Of a stretch of 8,494 bases of DNA, positions 5,252-8,494 are shown one piece after another. Within the stretch, counting starts at the first letter, position 1. The number at the start of each line of letters is the position of its first letter. Under the pieces are notes generated by a model. It did not search any database, was not told the origin of the DNA, and was given only the letters and a program-made list of their open reading frames with translations. Source of the DNA: JBAXGE01 sp044344145 (lineage in GTDB: Bacteria; Planctomycetota; Phycisphaerae; WQYP01); the NCBI GenBank assembly GCA_044344145.1, contig JBIJDM010000116.1:1-8494 (forward strand), read 5' to 3'. Position numbers and translations under genes: made by a program.

Positions 5252-7276
5252 TTAGCCTTCGCGCAACCAAGTCACTTCCGCAGCACTCAAGGGCACATTT
5301 AAGGCCATAAAGCTGGTTCTGGTTTCCTCTATACTACGCGGGCCGATCAGCGCAAAGGTGGGGAATTTCTGATTCAGCACATACGCCAGCGCGATTTGGA
5401 TCGGGGTACAGCCTTTTTTCCGGGCCAATTCTTGGGCGCGGGCTTTGCGGGCGAAATTGTCAGTGCTGTACCAGCAGCGGACCAATTCTTTGTCGGTGGT
5501 ATAAGCCGGATCGCCGAGGACAAAGAAGCCTCGGGCTTGACTGCTCCATGGCATCAATGGCATTTGGGTCGCCTCGTGCCAGGCCAAAATCTCGGGGTCA
5601 CTGGCCGTCAGACACCCCGCCCAAACCGGGTCAACCATACGGGCCAGCGCCAAATTATTGGAGACGGCACTGAAACCGGTTTTACCGTGTGCCCGGGCAT
5701 AAGCATTGAACGCATCCACGCGCGCGGGGGTCCAGTTCGATCCACCGAAAGCCCGGATGCGTCCGGCGTGTAGATGCTCGTTCAGCACGTCAACAAATTC
5801 CCCCACCGGCACCGCCGGGTTATCGCGGTGCAGCATATAGATATCGAGATAGTCCGTCTGTAACCGGCCCAGCGACTCGTGCAATTGGCGGGTGAGATTC
5901 GCCGGGTCGCAGCACGGCGTATGGGCGCCTTTGCCCAGCAGCACCACCTGTTCGCGGACGCCGCGATTTTTCACCCACTGCCCCAGGGCCTTTTCACATT
6001 CCCCGCCGGCATAGACATACGCCGTATCAAAGGTGTTGCCCCCGCGAGTGAAATAATCGTCAAACACCGCTACGGCATGAGGGAACGCGCTGAGCCGTTG
6101 ATTGTCCACACCCATGACCAGTCGCGCCACGGGCTTGGTCACCCCGGCCAACTTGCCATACGTCATCGTCGCCTTGGTACTGACCGCCAACGGGCGTTGG
6201 GCCAGAGTCTGCGTCATCCGTTCGGGCAGTTCCGCGTTATAACGCTGACCCAGATCGGCGCGCCAACGGTCCAGCAGTTTCATGTTGCCAAGCGTATCGG
6301 CCCAACTCATGGCCGGGAACGTGGCACTGCCCTGCCCCCGCGCTACCGCACACGCCAGCACATCCGCCTCGAGCGTATATGCGGTGGCCCCAGCGACGGT
6401 ATCACAGGCAATCACTTGCGTTTCTTTGCCCCGGGTGACAGTCAAAGTGGTCCCGGTGGGCTGGGGTACCCATTGGGTCAGCACGATATTGCCTTCGCTG
6501 CCATGGATGCGCACCACATTATCCATGTTGCACTGCACCCCGCAGGCGATATGTGCGGTGATTTCATGGCCCGCGGCGCCGCTAAATTTCAGAACGGCCA
6601 CGGCATATTCATCCACGCCGGTAGGCCCGATATGCCCCACGCCTTTAAATTCGATCGGTTCCGCCGGGCCATCGAGGCCCAGTCCCACTCCCGCCACCAG
6701 CCGCACCATCGTGGTGCAGTAACCGCCCACATCCAGAATACCCCCACCGCCCAATTCATTGCTCAGTAACCGGCTGTCATAATTGGGTCCGCAATTAAAC
6801 GCAAAGTTCGCCTGCACCGCACGCACCTGACCAATCGCACCGGCCTTGAGCAATTCCACCAGCTTGGCCACCACCGGATGACAACGATACATGAAGGCTT
6901 CCATCAGAAACACGCCATTGGCCCGCGCGGCCTCGATGGCCACCATCGCTTCGGCATGATTCAGGCCAATGGGTTTTTCCACGAGAATATGCTTGCCCGC
7001 TTCGGCGGCCGATACGGCCAGCGCCACATGTTGGGGATGCGGTGTAGCGATGTAGACCGCCTGCACCTCGGGATCGGCCAGCAGGGCTGCGTAACTGCCG
7101 TAACGCCGTACTGGATAGTTCTGCCAGAAGTCGCCATGCTTATCAAGCCCAAAGCGGTCCGCTTCGGCCTGCGAACGTGAAGCCACCGCCACCACCCGGC
7201 CGGTGTGCGACAGCAGCATCCCCTTGGCAAAAGTACTGGCAATCCGACCCGTGGAAATAATGCCCCAATTCATCAT
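5252..7276 (-). CDS. Fused Gfo/Idh/MocA oxidoreductase and aldo-keto reductase
   Basis: The 674-residue protein joins two complete NAD(P)-dependent enzymes. Residues 1 to about 350 are a Gfo/Idh/MocA dehydrogenase: N-terminal Rossmann strand WGIISTGRIA (4-13), VYIATPHPQH (74-83), the family motif EKPIG (100-104) and GGILDVGGY (178-186) in the substrate domain. Residues about 375-674 are an aldo-keto reductase with its catalytic tetrad visible: D417 and Y422 (FDTAYVY), K449 (LLGKG) and H483 (MLHRDN), plus GGSNW (511-515) and the C-terminal IGPRSIEE (644-651) cofactor region. Such enzymes act on sugars, inositols and other polyols; the fusion suggests consecutive redox steps or cofactor recycling on one substrate, which is inferred. 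The start is ATG 7276, with AGGA 8 bases upstream. It follows the secreted esterase by 34 bases. The second domain begins without a full barrel-capping start, fitting a true fusion. Substrate is unknown. Confidence 0.93.
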   Translation of the reverse strand: MMNWGIISTGRIASTFAKGMLLSHTGRVVAVASRSQAEADRFGLDKHGDFWQNYPVRRYGSYAALLADPEVQAVYIATPHPQHVALAVSAAEAGKHILVEKPIGLNHAEAMVAIEAARANGVFLMEAFMYRCHPVVAKLVELLKAGAIGQVRAVQANFAFNCGPNYDSRLLSNELGGGGILDVGGYCTTMVRLVAGVGLGLDGPAEPIEFKGVGHIGPTGVDEYAVAVLKFSGAAGHEITAHIACGVQCNMDNVVRIHGSEGNIVLTQWVPQPTGTTLTVTRGKETQVIACDTVAGATAYTLEADVLACAVARGQGSATFPAMSWADTLGNMKLLDRWRADLGQRYNAELPERMTQTLAQRPLAVSTKATMTYGKLAGVTKPVARLVMGVDNQRLSAFPHAVAVFDDYFTRGGNTFDTAYVYAGGECEKALGQWVKNRGVREQVVLLGKGAHTPCCDPANLTRQLHESLGRLQTDYLDIYMLHRDNPAVPVGEFVDVLNEHLHAGRIRAFGGSNWTPARVDAFNAYARAHGKTGFSAVSNNLALARMVDPVWAGCLTASDPEILAWHEATQMPLMPWSSQARGFFVLGDPAYTTDKELVRCWYSTDNFARKARAQELARKKGCTPIQIALAYVLNQKFPTFALIGPRSIEETRTSFMALNVPLSAAEVTWLREG

Positions 7277-7310
7277 GATCGCAGTCCTGTCTTAAAGAAG
7301 GTGAATCTCG

Positions 7311-8270
7311 TTATTTGGGCGGCGCGGGTGTGGGTATGGTCCCCACGACCTTGTACTTGCGGAGCCATTCCAGCAACGGTTTGCCCCAGATGTCGTTCCA
7401 GCTACTCACGTGACCGCCGGTATCGGTATTGCTGTAAGTGCAGGCAACGCCCAGTTTCTCCAAAGCCGCCACCAGCCGTCCGCTGTTGCTGGCAGCGTTG
7501 ACGGCCTTGTCATCTTTGGCATGCCAGATAAACATGGGCGGTATGGTTTTGTTCACCAGCATGTCAACACTATACGTTTCACCAAACACCTTGACATCGG
7601 CCCCTGCCGGGAGAGTATTGGCACGCGTACCGGCCCAATCCTCGCGCATGGATATTACCGGCGACAACAGGGCCACCAAGTCCGGCTTGGATGATTCCCG
7701 CTCAATGGGATCGGCACTCTTGGCCTCGCCGATGGCCCCTTGAGCGGCCAGCCATCCGACCATGTGCCCCGCCGCCGAGGCGCCAATCATCGTCACCTGC
7801 GCCTTATCGAGTTTCCAAGCTTGGGCAAAAGCCCGCACGATACGCACCGCCCGCGCGCCATCCGCCAGCGGGATCGGGCAGGGATTACTGGTGCCATAAC
7901 GGTAGAACAGGACAAATACCGTCGCCCCCTGACCGCGCAACATTTCGGCCATGGTAAAGATTTTGCTGGCGGTAATATGGTGATAACTGCCACCCGGAAC
8001 CAGAACGATTGCTTTACCGGTGGCGTTTTCGGGTTTGGGCACGAATACTTCCATACCCGGAGTTTCCAAGGAGGACCGAAGCGTGGCGGGGGTTTCGCCA
8101 GCCTTGGGTGGGTAGAGTCGCAGCACCTGCCGATCGGTTGGCGCGGTGGCCGAGGGCACGACCGGATCGGTGGGCCAAGCATAGACCGGCCAGACCTTTT
8201 GTGCACTGGCCAACGGACTGCTTACCATCAGGCTGAACCAGCATAACAACCCGACGAGGTAACGCAGCAT
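7311..8270 (-). CDS. Secreted alpha/beta-hydrolase, BD-FAE-like esterase
   Basis: The 319-residue product (from ATG 8270) starts with a signal peptide, MLRYLVGLLCWFSLMV followed by a cleavage site after ASA, so it should act in the periplasm or outside. Counting from this ATG, the oxyanion-hole motif is VLVPGGSYHH (89-98), the nucleophile elbow GASAAGH (163-169, Ser165), the acid WHAKDD (249-254, Asp254) and the His in TGGHVSSW (284-291, His287). The full triad is present. This pattern matches the family of small acetyl- and feruloyl-esterases that deacylate plant polysaccharides; the real substrate is not shown. A TTG at 8276 is in frame, but AGGA (8277-8280) sits directly before it and 6 bases before ATG 8270, which decides for the ATG. 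The gene begins 11 bases after the stop of the LOG-like gene and precedes the Gfo/AKR fusion, a likely three-gene operon. Confidence 0.92.
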   Translation of the reverse strand: MLRYLVGLLCWFSLMVSSPLASAQKVWPVYAWPTDPVVPSATAPTDRQVLRLYPPKAGETPATLRSSLETPGMEVFVPKPENATGKAIVLVPGGSYHHITASKIFTMAEMLRGQGATVFVLFYRYGTSNPCPIPLADGARAVRIVRAFAQAWKLDKAQVTMIGASAAGHMVGWLAAQGAIGEAKSADPIERESSKPDLVALLSPVISMREDWAGTRANTLPAGADVKVFGETYSVDMLVNKTIPPMFIWHAKDDKAVNAASNSGRLVAALEKLGVACTYSNTDTGGHVSSWNDIWGKPLLEWLRKYKVVGTIPTPAPPK

Positions 8271-8276
8271 GCACAA

Positions 8277-8280
8277 TCCT
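8277..8280 (-). promoter_or_regulatory. Shine-Dalgarno site deciding the esterase start
   Basis: The minus strand reads AAAGGA, then 6 bases, then ATG at 8270. The in-frame TTG at 8276 touches the site and could not use it. The site lies next to the stop codon of the preceding gene (TGA at 8282-8284), typical of translationally linked genes. Confidence 0.7.
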
Positions 8281-8281
8281 T

Positions 8282-8494
8282 TCAGATCCCGGATAAATCC
8301 TGTTCCTTGCCTTCGCCGGGGTCTTTAAAGGTGGGGCTGAAGCCATAACGCAGACCTTCGGGCGATAATTGCTGCCAGCCGGTACCGGCGGGATGTTTGC
8401 CCGCAGGGGGAATCCAGCCATGGCCCCGTTCGGCCTTGATAATGATGTCCACCGCTTCTTGAATGGAGTCGGTCAGGTGGAATAGTTCCAAATC
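8282..8494 (-). CDS. C-terminal fragment of a probable LOG-family (TIGR00730-like) protein, 5' end beyond window
   Basis: Only the last 70 codons are inside the window; the frame stays open to base 8494, so the gene begins outside. The visible part starts DLELFHLTDSIQEAVDIII, resembling the closing helix of LOG-family proteins (Rossmann-like nucleotide 5'-monophosphate phosphoribohydrolases, once called lysine decarboxylase-like), where a phrase like LFHVTDDPEEAV is common. The remaining 45 residues are a Gly/Pro-rich tail without a recognised motif. The defining PGGxGTxxE site would lie upstream and cannot be checked. A TTG at 8491 is not a credible start, because coding similarity continues past it. 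Stop TGA at 8282 is 11 bases before the esterase ATG. Confidence 0.5.
   Translation of the reverse strand, partial: DLELFHLTDSIQEAVDIIIKAERGHGWIPPAGKHPAGTGWQQLSPEGLRYGFSPTFKDPGEGKEQDLSGI

Noticed and set aside
5879..6769. Plus-strand open frame (296 codons) opposite the Gfo/AKR fusion
   Set aside because: The minus strand encodes intact oxidoreductase motifs throughout. The plus frame has no recognisable family, and its composition is that of a shadow frame.
1..8494. CRISPR array, insertion sequence or prophage genes
   Set aside because: No regularly spaced repeats, transposase, integrase or phage structural motifs were seen on either strand.

Overview
The window reads as a chromosomal segment of a free-living, moderately GC-rich Gram-negative-type bacterium. 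All supported genes lie on the minus strand, so transcription runs from high to low coordinates. Signs pointing tentatively to the PVC group (Planctomycetota/Verrucomicrobiota) are a Gfo/Idh/MocA oxidoreductase fused to an aldo-keto reductase, a secreted BD-FAE-like esterase, a CysN with a C-terminal CysC-like tail, and a pair of unrecognised exported proteins. No marker gene fixes the taxonomy.

In transcription order, 8494-5252 holds a tight three-gene unit: the 3' end of a probable LOG-family gene, a secreted alpha/beta-hydrolase (esterase) with an intact catalytic triad, and a 674-residue Gfo/Idh-AKR fusion. The gaps are 11 and 34 bases. The context suggests carbohydrate or plant-polymer metabolism, with the esterase acting outside the cytoplasm and the fused dehydrogenase inside it.

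A 152-base spacer (5100-5251) carries a candidate promoter and two dyads. It is followed by cysD and cysN, the two subunits of ATP sulfurylase, then an EVE-domain protein and tRNA-Cys(GCA). CysN ends in about 110 residues that look like a shortened APS kinase (CysC) domain lacking its P-loop. If so, this locus makes APS but not PAPS, and any APS kinase or APS reductase is encoded elsewhere.

The last part (about 1850-1) holds a strong sigma70-type promoter driving two exported proteins of unknown function. One is a 393-residue protein with a signal peptide and a single C-terminal membrane anchor. The other is a secreted protein cut by the window edge, with a strand-DTHG motif that weakly recalls the His block of clan CD (caspase/gingipain-like) peptidases. 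GC content falls from about 60% in the cys region to about 50% in the first of these genes and about 42% in the second (hand counts). With the adjacent tRNA gene, this suggests a separate, possibly transferred module. It is the best candidate here for something undescribed.

No CRISPR array, insertion sequence, rRNA or phage gene was seen, and no plus-strand gene is convincing.
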